Origin: Companilactobacillus furfuricola
GTDB taxonomy: Bacteria; Bacillota; Bacilli; Lactobacillales; Lactobacillaceae
DNA: 50,911 nt
Reading direction: 5' to 3'
Assembly: GCF_003946325.1 (NCBI RefSeq)
Contig: NZ_RHNT01000014.1
Span: 1-50,911 of the forward strand
Shown here: positions 35,575 through 44,880 of the stretch, piece after piece
How positions within the stretch are numbered: position 1 is the first letter of the stretch
Layout of the letters: the number at the start of each line of letters is the position of its first letter
Program-made: the position numbers and the translations under genes
The notes under the pieces: generated by a model
Seen by the model: the letters and a program-made list of their open reading frames with translations, nothing else
Told to the model about the DNA's origin: nothing
The model's database searches: none

Positions 35575-37494
35575 TTATCGATTTGATACATTGCTATAAT
35601 CAGTTTTACTAACCTGCTTAATTTCCCAACGGATAGGTACATGCAAATTTTTAGCTGAGTGATAGTCTTTAGGAATGACGACCTTGATTTTCTTTTTCCA
35701 AACTATCGATTTTAATGATTGACCAGGTTGAGTTTGATAAATTTGAAGCCACTTGGTAGAAAGCAATTGAGGTGCGCCATGATCAGGACAATAATAAAAA
35801 CTTGGTTGAGTAGTTGGGTCGTTATCATTGTCTAAATGAATAAAAACCTGTACCACAGACTTTTCACGTCTATCATCAATAACTTTTAGCGCCTCATCGT
35901 TTGGATCATCAATTTGACCAAACGATGATGTTTTAGTTTCTGAAGCATGATTAACAATAAAATTGATATTACTGCCCACTGAGACAACAGAATCTTGTAC
36001 AAAGTCCATTGATAAAGGATCTCCAATAACTTCTGATTCAAGGTTAATATTGTTAGGGACATTGTTTAAAATACTAAATTTTGGTTCCGTTTGGAACACA
36101 GATTTCTTAAATTTGCTAATAGTAAATTGGACTTTTATATGAAAAGATTTTTTCTTCGAAAAATCCAAATTATCAATACTAACATTATTTCTCTGAGTAT
36201 CAAAATTACTATCAACTGGCCTATCATCAATCCAAACTTTTAAATTCTTACAATTTGCAGGAACATTAAACTCTAATCGACCATTTTTCAAAAATGAATT
36301 TTCATTTTTATCCGTAATAGTTCCTTGCATAAAAATGGTGTCATTTGGAGCTACACTATGTAAATGATCTTTAAATTTAACATTAGGATATATTTTACTT
36401 AACGTTTCATTTAGTGATGAAAAGATTAGTTGAATTCTTGGCTTATTGCTGGGGATAATATTTATTTTAGCTTTGTTTGTACGAATATTGATGAATTGTT
36501 GTTTTCCATCTTCGCCCTTTTGAACCAGTACAAATTCTGCATAATATCTGAATTTCCCATAGCTATCATCGATTCCATCAATAGTTAATGACTTTTGAGT
36601 AGCTCCTACCAATTTCTCATCACGAGAGTATCGTTTGTTAGTATTTATTCTATGCCACTGAATATTTTTAGCTTTGTCAACTATATCTCCTTGTATTGTA
36701 AAAGTTACATTCCCATTTTTTTCAACGGTCTGATCTTCTAATCCTTGGCCAACAGTAATTTTTTGTGTTTCGAAGATTTTTTCATCTGAATTATTATTAT
36801 CAACTACTGTTGCTTTAACTTCAACAATTCCATTTTTTCCATGATTATTCGCAGTAATATTACCTGAATCGGGATCGATGGTTGCAAGATTTTGATTATT
36901 CAAAGACCATCTCACTTTTCCATCTGCATTTGCTGGTAAAACAGTTGCTCTAGCAAATATTGAGCTGGGGACTTTGTTAAAACTATTCAAATAATGATTA
37001 TCAATATTTATTAGAACTTGATTCGCATTTATATGTACCGGATTTACATGTACAGTCATAATCTTAGAAAAATATTGACGAGTTTGACGAATATATTTGT
37101 AATGGGATACTGCCTGAAAATAATAATCACCAGCCGAAGTCAAGATATCGCCGTATGTTTCCATTTTGTTTGTAGCAAGATGAACGGGTGGGTGATCTTT
37201 AAAAATTTGATACCACTCAATATAATCAATATTTGCGTGATAAAGAAAATTACGGCATTCGGTTCTAATATTTAACGTATATTTTTCACCCGCAGTAATT
37301 CTTTGTTCCTTCGAACAATAATAGATACCATTTTTCCAATATAATATACCTGGTTTTCCATCCTTACTAGGCTTTCCCATTAGTTGATATCCAGAATCGT
37401 CGGAATATGTTGCACCTACCTCTTTTGCATCAAAAAGGAATAAGCAATTTGCAATTATCAATACGAACAACATAAAAACAACCCGAACTTTCAT
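35575..37494 (-). CDS. Secreted Ig-like protein with WxL-like C-terminus (pair member 1)
   Basis: 639 aa from the ATG at 37494 (GGGGAGAG upstream). Signal peptide 1-~28. A ~130-residue N-region follows, then a Big_2-type Ig domain (GKVRWSLNNQNLATIDPDSG..ITANNHG), a second Ig-like segment with IQWHR, and a ~150-residue beta domain. The C-terminal module has SSFG, DDPNDEALKVIDDRR and PIRWEIKQV, the positions at which WxL-type domains carry L-x-FG, D-x-R and the final W motif, but diverged. Homologous to the next gene upstream over most of its length. No LPxTG. The function is unknown; attachment to peptidoglycan is inferred. Confidence 0.65.
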   Translation of the reverse strand: MKVRVVFMLFVLIIANCLFLFDAKEVGATYSDDSGYQLMGKPSKDGKPGILYWKNGIYYCSKEQRITAGEKYTLNIRTECRNFLYHANIDYIEWYQIFKDHPPVHLATNKMETYGDILTSAGDYYFQAVSHYKYIRQTRQYFSKIMTVHVNPVHINANQVLINIDNHYLNSFNKVPSSIFARATVLPANADGKVRWSLNNQNLATIDPDSGNITANNHGKNGIVEVKATVVDNNNSDEKIFETQKITVGQGLEDQTVEKNGNVTFTIQGDIVDKAKNIQWHRINTNKRYSRDEKLVGATQKSLTIDGIDDSYGKFRYYAEFVLVQKGEDGKQQFINIRTNKAKINIIPSNKPRIQLIFSSLNETLSKIYPNVKFKDHLHSVAPNDTIFMQGTITDKNENSFLKNGRLEFNVPANCKNLKVWIDDRPVDSNFDTQRNNVSIDNLDFSKKKSFHIKVQFTISKFKKSVFQTEPKFSILNNVPNNINLESEVIGDPLSMDFVQDSVVSVGSNINFIVNHASETKTSSFGQIDDPNDEALKVIDDRREKSVVQVFIHLDNDNDPTTQPSFYYCPDHGAPQLLSTKWLQIYQTQPGQSLKSIVWKKKIKVVIPKDYHSAKNLHVPIRWEIKQVSKTDYSNVSNR

Positions 37495-37507
37495 AGCTAC
37501 TCTCCCC

Positions 37508-37560
37508 AAACAAAAAAACATGGAATTACTCCCCCCTGTGGTAGTAATTCCATGTTTATT
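37508..37560 (-). terminator. Terminator between the two Ig/WxL-like genes
   Basis: AACATGGAATTACT and AGTAATTCCATGTT form a 14-bp stem with T on the minus strand. It separates the transcripts of the two genes and lies only 14 bases before the next ATG. Confidence 0.85.
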
Positions 37561-37715
37561 TTTAAATTAATATTTTATTTAAAAGTAAAATGCTCCCTCA
37601 CAAACATTTTGCTTAATTATAATCGTGATTTGTTTAACAATTTCTGTTGATAGTATAACATTTTTTCATAATTTACAAATAATTGAATGGAAATTTATTC
37701 AAATTTGATGAATGA

Positions 37716-39767
37716 TTAAACGGAATCATTAACTGTCCATGCTAAAACTGTTTTATAATGCCCAGCCTCTGGGATATCATTCGGCAATTCTAGTTTGACT
37801 TTATTTTTCCAGTAAATAGACGGCACTTGTTCGCCTTGCTTGGTTTGGTAGAGCTCTAATCCGTTTAAATTGATCGGCTCTTCCACCCCATTTTGGTCTA
37901 AAACTAGTTTTGAGTTGAACATTTTACCGTTCTCATTCATAAAGTTTGGATCTGCACTGACAAATACTTTTCGCGGCGTTCGATCAGCCTGACTGCGCTT
38001 ATCGACGACTTGCAAAACTTCAGAATTAGGATCGTCAACTTTTCCGATCAAAGGTTTACTATCGGATGTTTGCAAAACACTGCCAAAATCGATTGATCTA
38101 GCATTTAAGGCAAATTCTTGTGGGATCGGATTGATCGAGTAATTCTTACTATTATAATTTCCTAGCAAGGTATTTTCTTTGTTTCGTGGAGAATAAGTAG
38201 CATGACCGGTAAAGTTTAAGGAAGTCGCATCGTATGGCATTTGAAAAGTCAGTGAATAAATAATAGCCCCAGTGTTATCATTAAAAATTACGTGGGGATC
38301 ACTTATCGTGTCGAGCTGCGGATTTTCCGTTGGCTGCGTTTTATAAAACTCTTGTCCATTTGCATCTTTCCATTTAGGTAGGCTCTTTAATTCCCCAGTA
38401 TTCCCGCCACCTATTTTTTGAAATGACAAGACTTGTGCTCCGTTGGGAAGTTGAAAGGTCAACGGTCCATCGTCGACGGTCGAATTGAGATCTTGATCAG
38501 TCAACCAAAAAGAGACCTCCAATTGATCTGACTTTTTAACATTGGTCAGGGAACCATTAGCGTCGGCTTTTTGATTAGTGGTCAGATTCTCAAACTTGAA
38601 GGAACTGAATTTGATTAGGTTGTTAGAAATTGCTACTACTGTTAATTTGGCTGGATTGGTGATCAACTGCTTGGTTGAATCATTAAAGGAAACGACCGCA
38701 TAGTACTGCGAACCATCTTGAGCACTAGCCTGAAGATTTGATATCGTATACTGCAGATTAGTGCCAGCTTGAACGATCGGATAATCAGCTTTCGGATCAA
38801 ATTTCTGGTCAGGAGCAACTCTGTGCCACTCGACTTTACTAATAGCACTCATATCGCTTTGTCTGGTGCCGGGGATAGTGAATTCAACGCTGCTGCCATT
38901 TTGAGCAGATTTATCGGTCAATCCCCCACCCACGGTAATATCAGTACTACCCTTGATTTTACTGCCATCTGGATTAGTTAACTCGGCATAGATCGTAACA
39001 GTTTTGGTTTTTCCCGACGGATCAGAAATAGGCTGTACTAGTCCTTTTTGGTCGACTGTAGCGATCGAAGTGTCACTTGAAGACCATTTCACGTCACCAG
39101 TAGCGTTAGATTCCTTAGGAATTGCGTGAACATAGGTTGTATCTTCATAATTTTGGTTATTGTACAAATATTTATCATCTGAAGTTACCGTTAAGTAACT
39201 AGCTTTATTTTCCTTTGCATAAGTATTAACTTGCACAATATTTGAGTAATCATACTTATCTCGATAGGTGATCAAACCTAGATCTCGCCATTTCAATTGA
39301 TACTGATAATATTTAACTCCAGCACTGGGTGAAACTATTAAATCATCCCCATTGGAAATTTTAGCAGCGGGATCATTAGCTTTCAGAGGCTCCCATTTTT
39401 GAGTGTTCGTATTATACACCAGCCATTGTTTGGCGTTCAGATCGTAATCATCGTCAACGTCACCTTCCGCCGGAACAGTATGAATAGTCTTGGAGCCTCC
39501 TCCAGTATACAAATTGATTTGTGAATTAGGTTGTAATCTAAAACCATCGTTTTGATAAAAAGTTAAAACCTTTTTGACAGTTTGGCTTGGCGTGTTATTG
39601 TCAATTGCCGGAACAGTACTGGTTGTCGCGGTAGTATCGGTATCAGCTTCAGAAACGTGATCGTTGGTGGAATGATTGCTTTTAATCCCCAAATTAAAAG
39701 TTAGTCCAATAATTAAACCAAAGGTGACCGTCAATATAAACAAAGCTATCATTTTTTTGATTAGCAT
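37716..39767 (-). CDS. Secreted Ig-like protein with WxL-like C-terminus (pair member 2)
   Basis: 683 aa from the ATG at 39767, which follows GAGGAGGACGGG. An N-terminal membrane helix at residues 5-27 may be a signal peptide or an uncleaved anchor. Then come an acidic Thr-rich linker, an N-region with WEPLKANDPAAK, and a Big_2-like domain (GDVKWSSSDTSIATVDQKG, TDITVGGG). A second Ig-like unit contains KVEWHRVAPDQKF. The C-terminal module has IDFG, DDPNSEVLQVVDKR and VLAWTVNDSV. The final WTVNDSV closely matches the WTVTDS end of the plus-strand array member 1, tying this pair to the array. Confidence 0.68.
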   Translation of the reverse strand: MLIKKMIALFILTVTFGLIIGLTFNLGIKSNHSTNDHVSEADTDTTATTSTVPAIDNNTPSQTVKKVLTFYQNDGFRLQPNSQINLYTGGGSKTIHTVPAEGDVDDDYDLNAKQWLVYNTNTQKWEPLKANDPAAKISNGDDLIVSPSAGVKYYQYQLKWRDLGLITYRDKYDYSNIVQVNTYAKENKASYLTVTSDDKYLYNNQNYEDTTYVHAIPKESNATGDVKWSSSDTSIATVDQKGLVQPISDPSGKTKTVTIYAELTNPDGSKIKGSTDITVGGGLTDKSAQNGSSVEFTIPGTRQSDMSAISKVEWHRVAPDQKFDPKADYPIVQAGTNLQYTISNLQASAQDGSQYYAVVSFNDSTKQLITNPAKLTVVAISNNLIKFSSFKFENLTTNQKADANGSLTNVKKSDQLEVSFWLTDQDLNSTVDDGPLTFQLPNGAQVLSFQKIGGGNTGELKSLPKWKDANGQEFYKTQPTENPQLDTISDPHVIFNDNTGAIIYSLTFQMPYDATSLNFTGHATYSPRNKENTLLGNYNSKNYSINPIPQEFALNARSIDFGSVLQTSDSKPLIGKVDDPNSEVLQVVDKRSQADRTPRKVFVSADPNFMNENGKMFNSKLVLDQNGVEEPINLNGLELYQTKQGEQVPSIYWKNKVKLELPNDIPEAGHYKTVLAWTVNDSV

Positions 39768-40187
39768 ATCCCGTCCTCCTCGGGGATATGATAGCATCAT
39801 CGCGACTGAATGCTAGATTAAAGTTCATTTTATATGAAAATATATTACTATAACATAATTAATTAATTGTAAATTATTAAAGCGCTGGCTTTTATTTTTT
39901 GAAATAATTTGATATCAAAACATTATATTGTGTAAAAAACATTATTTCACGCTGATTCAATTCGTTACACGCTTTACTATTTTGATTATATTTATTATTG
40001 GAGAAGATTTTTCGTGCAATCATCCATGACCGAAACAATTCACTGATATATTGCTTGCTTTTTTAAAATACCCAATCCCAATAATTTGAAAAATGAATTT
40101 TTGAAAGAAATAGATTTTATTTAATATGAATATTGCCATATTTCGGGTATATTAAGGTTGTGAGAAGTTAAATTGGAGGTCCAAAAA
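39768..40187. other. A/T-rich divergent intergenic region
   Basis: 420 bases between two divergent genes. No credible ORF. Promoters for both sides must lie here; TATATT near 40150 is a possible -10 for the plus-strand gene. No operator recognised. Confidence 0.35.
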
Positions 40188-41138
40188 ATGATCAGTCAAA
40201 TATATAAAGAAGTCACCAATGCATCAAAAATCATTATTTTAAGGCATCGCAATCCCGATCCTGATGCCGTAGGGTCACAAATCGCCTTAAAGCTTTTGCT
40301 TCAAACAGCATTTCCTGAAAAAGAGATCTATGCTACTGGAATCGACTTACCAATTTTTGATTGGATCGGAAAAATGGATCAACTTGACCAAACTGATTAT
40401 ACCGGTGCACTGATAATTGCAGTTGATACAGCAAATACTGAGCGGATCGACGATGACCACGATTTATCATTTGTTAAAAAAATCATCAAGATCGACCATC
40501 ATCCTAATGTGGATCCCTTCGGTGCCATCAACTGGGTCAAAGACCATTATTCCAGCTGTGCGGAACTGATCTTCAAATTTGCCAGTAAAACTAATTTACA
40601 AATAACGCCTAAAATCGCTGATTGCTTATATGCCGGCATCATCGGTGACACTAACCGCTTTTTATATGCGGATACTAATTTTCGAACACTCGATGCTGCT
40701 GCCAAATTAATTAAACTAGGTGCTAATGCGTCGAAGATCAGTCATGAAGAAAATGAGATCAATCTACAAACCGCCAGATTAGAGGCCTATATGTTGGAAA
40801 ACTTTTCATTAAATGATTCCGGATTTGCTTATATTGTATTAAATAAGCAACTACTAGATATTTTTAATTTGAATCCTGGAGAATTAGATTATGCAGTTCC
40901 CTTGATCGGGAAAATCGATTCTGTTAAAACTTGGGCTGTTTTAAGCGAAAATGAAACTAATGTCTTCCGCGTAAACTTGCGATCAAAGAATATTCCGATA
41001 AATTCGATCGCCGAAAAATTTGGCGGAGGCGGTCATGCCCTAGCCAGCGGTGTTTATATTCACGGGACTGAATCAGTCGACTCTTTGATCAAAGAAATGG
41101 ACAATATAACTAGCAAAAATACCAAAATCGATGAATGA
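40188..41138 (+). CDS. nrnA: DHH-family phosphoesterase, NrnA-like (nanoRNase / pAp phosphatase)
   Basis: 316 aa from the ATG at 40188 (TTGGAGG upstream). The DHH domain shows RHRNPDPDAVGS, AVDTANTERID and KIDHHPNVDPFG, which bind the two metal ions. The DHHA1 domain ends in KFGGGGHALASG, which contacts the nucleotide end. NrnA enzymes degrade 2-5-nt RNAs and often dephosphorylate 3'-phosphoadenosine 5'-phosphate. Length and motif order agree with NrnA rather than with the longer GdpP or RecJ. A weak hairpin AAAATCGAT/ATCGATTTT plus T run at 41124-41158 overlaps the stop codon and may terminate it. Confidence 0.87.
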   Translation: MISQIYKEVTNASKIIILRHRNPDPDAVGSQIALKLLLQTAFPEKEIYATGIDLPIFDWIGKMDQLDQTDYTGALIIAVDTANTERIDDDHDLSFVKKIIKIDHHPNVDPFGAINWVKDHYSSCAELIFKFASKTNLQITPKIADCLYAGIIGDTNRFLYADTNFRTLDAAAKLIKLGANASKISHEENEINLQTARLEAYMLENFSLNDSGFAYIVLNKQLLDIFNLNPGELDYAVPLIGKIDSVKTWAVLSENETNVFRVNLRSKNIPINSIAEKFGGGGHALASGVYIHGTESVDSLIKEMDNITSKNTKIDE

Positions 41139-41249
41139 AGCAGATTTATCGATTTTTTATTTTGAAAAAATTATTATTAAAAATGAATAATATTATTGCT
41201 GCTTAGTGACTTACTATTAGACTATTCAATAACAACTGGAGGTAATACT

Positions 41250-41561
41250 ATGAAGGCTGTATATCCAATAGTTATGACAAAATGCGATCGCGAATATTAT
41301 CCATATTATATCGACATCCCCGATTTTAATTGTTCACTCCACGCAACGGATCCATACACTGGAATGAAGCAAGCACGCAAGAAGATTTTTGAGCAAATAA
41401 AAAAATTAAAATCCTTCAACGAACCAATACCCCCATCAAATTACGTGATCCCAACTAATCACTACAGTGACGTAATTACACTCATCGACATTGATACAAG
41501 TGAATTTGAAAAGGAACAAAAAACACGCAATTTTTTCAAATTTTTAACCGTACCTGAATAG
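41250..41561 (+). CDS. Orphan HicB-like protein
   Basis: 103 aa from the ATG at 41250 (CTGGAGG upstream). The N-terminal ~65 residues show the HicB fold: KAVYPIVMTKCDREYYPYYI, the DIPDFN strand in place of the usual 'VPDLPG', and a helix MKQARKKIFEQI. There is a C-terminal extension (PPSNYVIPTNHYSDVITLIDIDT) instead of a DNA-binding helix. No HicA toxin gene lies on either side, so a toxin-antitoxin role is not supported. Its TAG stop is the first codon-sized piece of a 125-bp tandem repeat. Confidence 0.7.
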   Translation: MKAVYPIVMTKCDREYYPYYIDIPDFNCSLHATDPYTGMKQARKKIFEQIKKLKSFNEPIPPSNYVIPTNHYSDVITLIDIDTSEFEKEQKTRNFFKFLTVPE

Positions 41562-41985
41562 AGAGTGGAAGTGCACGATCAGCTGCTGAGCATTTACGGA
41601 CTATTGGCACTAGAGTGCCGCGCAGCGGGGCTCGCCAATAGTTTGTAAAGCGGAGGCCGCTGGGCTCTGGAACTCGTTTTAGATAGAGAGTGGAAGTGCA
41701 CGATCAGCTGCTGAGCATTTACGGGCTATTGGCACTAGAGTGCCGCGTAGCGGGGCTCGCCAATAGTTTGTAAAGCGGAGGCCGCTGGGCTCTGGAACTC
41801 GTTTTAGATAGAGAGTGGAAGTGCACGATCAGCTGCTGAGCATTTACGGGCTATTGGCACTAGAGTGCCGCGTAGCGGGGCTCGCCAATAGTTTGTAAAG
41901 CGGAGGCCGCTGGGCTCTGGAACTCGTTTTAGATAGAGAGTGGAAGTGCACGATCAGCTGCTGAGCATTTACGGACTATTGGCAC
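41559..41985 (+). repeat. 125-bp tandem repeat, 3.4 copies, of the hairpin element family
   Basis: Units start at 41559, 41684, 41809 and 41934, exactly 125 bases apart. The last is cut after ~52 bases. Units differ by only one or two substitutions. Each starts TAGAGAGTGGA and contains CAGCTGCTGAG, the inner stem CTATTGGC/GCCAATAG and GCGGAGGCCGCTGGG. It is a diverged subfamily of the elements at 23350 and 27729. Near-identity of the units implies recent amplification. Confidence 0.9.
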
Positions 41986-42091
41986 GGTTGCACGGGTACT
42001 TAAATGTGCCTACTATTATTTTTCTGATGATTTGTTATGATTTAACAACAATGAATACAAAATATTAAATATATTTCAACGGAGAAATAAT

Positions 42092-42886
42092 ATGGACTTA
42101 CATTTAACTAACAAAAGTGCCCTAATCACCGGATCCACCAAGGGCATTGGCAAAGCCATCGCTGTACAAATGGCTAACGAAGGAGCTAACGTCATTATTA
42201 ATGGTCGTAAGGCTGTTGATGTTGATCGTGTAGTAACTGAAATCAAAAATCAATTTCCTAATACTTCACCAGTTGGTATCGCTGCAGATATTTCAACTAC
42301 GGACGGTCAAACAGAATTGTTCCAAAAAATTCCCACAGTAGATATTTTGGTTAACAATATGGGTATTTTCCAACCGATGGATTATTTGGACATCACTGAT
42401 GAAACTTGGGAAAAATTTTTCAAGGTCAATGTCCTCTCTGGAAATGCGTTATCGAAATTTTATCTTCCGAAGATGCTTGCCAAAGATTTTGGTCGTATTA
42501 TTTTTATTGCGAGTGAGGAAGCCATCATGCCATCAGGTGAAATGCCTCAATACAGCATGACCAAATCAATGAACTTGTCTTTAGCAAAGAGTCTTTCCTT
42601 ACTAACTAAGTCAACTCACGTAACGGTTAACACGATCATGCCAGGTTCAACTTTGACTGAGGGTGTTGAAAAAATGTTAACCGATATGTATAGCGAAAGT
42701 GACCTACCAAAAGAACAATGGGAAGCTGATTTTATGAAAAATCATCGTTCTAGATCACAAATCCAACGATTGATCCGCCCTGAAGAAATCGGTCGCTTTG
42801 CGGCTTTTGTTGCTAGCCCGGATAATTCATCATTTTCTGGTGAAGCATTACGATTAGATGGCGGTTTAGTTCCAACAATTATGTAA
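42092..42886 (+). CDS. Short-chain dehydrogenase/reductase
   Basis: 264 aa, classical SDR. Cofactor motif TGSTKGIG at residues ~13-20, with NGRK after strand 2 favouring NADP. NNMG replaces the usual NNAG, and the catalytic pair is YSMTK. The C-terminus has FSGEALRLDGGLVPTIM, the 'I-x-VDGG' type end. Substrate unknown. The ATG follows GGAGAAATAAT. It is monocistronic, with a terminator at 42904-42950. Confidence 0.87.
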   Translation: MDLHLTNKSALITGSTKGIGKAIAVQMANEGANVIINGRKAVDVDRVVTEIKNQFPNTSPVGIAADISTTDGQTELFQKIPTVDILVNNMGIFQPMDYLDITDETWEKFFKVNVLSGNALSKFYLPKMLAKDFGRIIFIASEEAIMPSGEMPQYSMTKSMNLSLAKSLSLLTKSTHVTVNTIMPGSTLTEGVEKMLTDMYSESDLPKEQWEADFMKNHRSRSQIQRLIRPEEIGRFAAFVASPDNSSFSGEALRLDGGLVPTIM

Positions 42887-42903
42887 AAATTAGTAAAAAA
42901 TAG

Positions 42904-42950
42904 CAAAAAATAGCAAGCACGTCTCATTTTGAGAATGCTTGCTATTTTTG
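42904..42950 (+). terminator. Terminator after the SDR gene
   Basis: AAATAGCAAGCA and TGCTTGCTATTT form a 12-bp stem followed by T. Confidence 0.8.
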
Positions 42951-42956
42951 CATTGT

Positions 42957-43258
42957 TTGGAGTCTGGCAGATTTCTGCCTCCGGTTTAGATTGGTTGCTC
43001 CATCACTTTGATGTAATTTTGATGGGATTCCCGTATAACTTAAACTTGCTCAATAAAATAGTGTTTTGTATTTACGCTTGTTAAAATTGCAGCGGTTTTG
43101 AATAGTGCTGTTTACTTTTTGCCCTCAAGGATGTTGAAACGATCTCCAGGCGACAGCGGCCTCCGGTTTAGAAACTGTTAGCATGCACGGCTTCGCCGTA
43201 CCTTTGTGCTGACTGTCCCTAAATCCTCAGCAGCTGACCGTCGCCTTCCGCTCTCTCT
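42957..43258 (-). repeat. Hairpin element, one full minus-strand copy plus a truncated copy
   Basis: The full copy (about 43110-43258, minus strand) starts AGAGAGAGCGGA two bases after the stop codon of the oxidoreductase gene. It has outer arms GGCGAC/GTCGCC and a tip GTACGGC-GAA-GCCGTGC, and ends in the TTTCAACATCCTTGAGG linker. A truncated piece with TGCCTCCGGTTTAGA lies at 42957-42992. No gene is visible in this interval. Confidence 0.65.
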
Positions 43259-43262
43259 GTTT

Positions 43263-44594
43263 TTATATCCGGCCAAATGCGGCTGATCCTATTGATGGAA
43301 ATAGACTTACGATCCGTCCTATTTCTTCGGGATCAAGTTTTAATTCGATAATCGGCAATAAGCTGTTGATGACATCATCAGCATGATCACTCATTTCAGT
43401 AATGCCAACTAGTCGACCATCTTTATCATGAACTTGTTTGCTTTCTGCTAAGGTTTCTTTATCAACTTGATAATACCAGTCTTGGCTTAAGTCAGAATTA
43501 GTAACTGACAAGCCAGCTTTTTCAGCATCTTCTATTGACACCCCAGCTTCGGCTATGCGTGGAGACGTGAAGACCACTGAAGGTACAACTGGAAAATTGA
43601 TAGCATCTGTCGTTTTTCCAGAGAACAATTTCATCAAATACATTGACTCAAAAATAGCGGTTGGTGTTAATTTCGGTTGATCTGAATCAATCACATCGCC
43701 TGAAGCGTAAATGTTATCTACTGTCGTTTGCAAATGATCATTAATGACGATACCACGCTCATTGTATTCAACGCCGATCTTCTCCAAATTCATGTTTTCA
43801 GTATTTGGGATCCGACCGGTTGCGTCCAATACCCAATCAGTCGTCAATTCTTCGCTGTCGCCGTACTGGACACTGATATTTGAGCCATTATTGCTGAATC
43901 CAGCGACTTTGGCATTGTATATAAATTTAACGCCACGTTTTGTCATATCAGCGATTACTTTTTCAACAAATGGTTGATGGAAGCGGCGCAAAGCTTTGTC
44001 TGAATGAAGCATCACCGTGACCTTTGAGCCAGCAGCATTGGCAATCGTCGCAAATTCCATACCAATATAACCTGAACCAATAATCACTATATCTCTTGGT
44101 AATGATTTAAGATTCATAAAGTCTTCGCTGTCGTGAGTCAGATCCTCACCAGGAACATCCAGACGATGTGGTCTTAAACCAGTCGAAATGACGATTTTAT
44201 CGGCAGTGATTTCTTGATCATTAACGATAACAGTATGAGAATCTTTAAATGTCGCATATCCTTTGATCACATCGATACCCACACTATCCATCAAACCGGA
44301 GATCATACTTGGAAGAGAATCGATAACTTGTTGCTTATGTTCAACGTTACCAGTCCAGTTCAGTTCGACTTTTCCATTCAAAACATCATTCAAACGTTCA
44401 ACTTCACGCATTACTTTTACAGGTTCATCCAAAGTGATCTTGGCGTTACAGCCACGATTAGGACAAGTTCCACCCACTAAGCCACTTTCAACAATCGCAA
44501 CTTTGCAACCAGATGCTGCTAAAGGTATAGCCCCATCAAAAGTTCCATGACCAGCTCCGATATACAAAACTTGATAATCATATTGTTCTGACAT
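43263..44594 (-). CDS. FAD-dependent pyridine nucleotide-disulfide oxidoreductase
   Basis: 443 aa with the glutathione/mercuric reductase layout. FAD-binding motif YIGAGHGTFDGA, redox-active disulfide GGTCPNRGCNAK, NAD(P)-binding GSGYIGMEFA near residue 175, second FAD contact IYASGDV near 295, and a C-terminal dimer domain. The usual C-terminal HPxxSE catalytic base pair is not seen; the tail reads LFPSIGSAAFGRI. It may therefore not act on a standard disulfide substrate. It is divergent from the catalase gene across ~290 bases, suggesting an oxidative-stress context. Substrate unknown. Confidence 0.8.
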   Translation of the reverse strand: MSEQYDYQVLYIGAGHGTFDGAIPLAASGCKVAIVESGLVGGTCPNRGCNAKITLDEPVKVMREVERLNDVLNGKVELNWTGNVEHKQQVIDSLPSMISGLMDSVGIDVIKGYATFKDSHTVIVNDQEITADKIVISTGLRPHRLDVPGEDLTHDSEDFMNLKSLPRDIVIIGSGYIGMEFATIANAAGSKVTVMLHSDKALRRFHQPFVEKVIADMTKRGVKFIYNAKVAGFSNNGSNISVQYGDSEELTTDWVLDATGRIPNTENMNLEKIGVEYNERGIVINDHLQTTVDNIYASGDVIDSDQPKLTPTAIFESMYLMKLFSGKTTDAINFPVVPSVVFTSPRIAEAGVSIEDAEKAGLSVTNSDLSQDWYYQVDKETLAESKQVHDKDGRLVGITEMSDHADDVINSLLPIIELKLDPEEIGRIVSLFPSIGSAAFGRI

Positions 44595-44796
44595 TTGATA
44601 ACCTCCAATTAATTTGCTTCATTGATTTAATGATAAAACGTTAGATGCATTTTCGTAACCAACAATTTAATCATAAACAAAAAGGTGATCAAAACAATTA
44701 TTCTGCTCGAATGATTTTGTAAAAAAACAATAACTCGGTCAAATATGAAATAATCTAATTTTTTAAAAAATAAATTACCATTTTTGTGCACATAAA

Positions 44797-44853
44797 TTGA
44801 CTTTTTGGTGAAATAATCCAATCATAGAGATGTAATTTCGTTTATCACGAAAT
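44797..44853 (+). promoter_or_regulatory. Candidate promoter and operator of the catalase gene
   Basis: TTGACT at 44797-44802 is a possible -35, with a weak -10 (AATCAT) 17 bases on. The inverted repeat ATTTCGT-TTATC-ACGAAAT at 44835-44853 lies between promoter and start codon. GAAATAATC(T/C)AAT occurs at 44747 and 44810. None of these matches the PerR box. Confidence 0.4.
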
Positions 44854-44880
44854 AAACTAAATTGATTGGAGATTATATTA

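Noticed and set aside
41250-41561. HicAB toxin-antitoxin pair
   Set aside because: No HicA-like ORF on either side, and the protein lacks the usual C-terminal DNA-binding part.
41559-41985. CRISPR array
   Set aside because: The 125-bp units are contiguous, with no short repeat/unique spacer pattern and no cas genes.
44835-44853. PerR box for the catalase gene
   Set aside because: The repeat does not match TTATAAT-N-ATTATAA; left as an unidentified inverted repeat.
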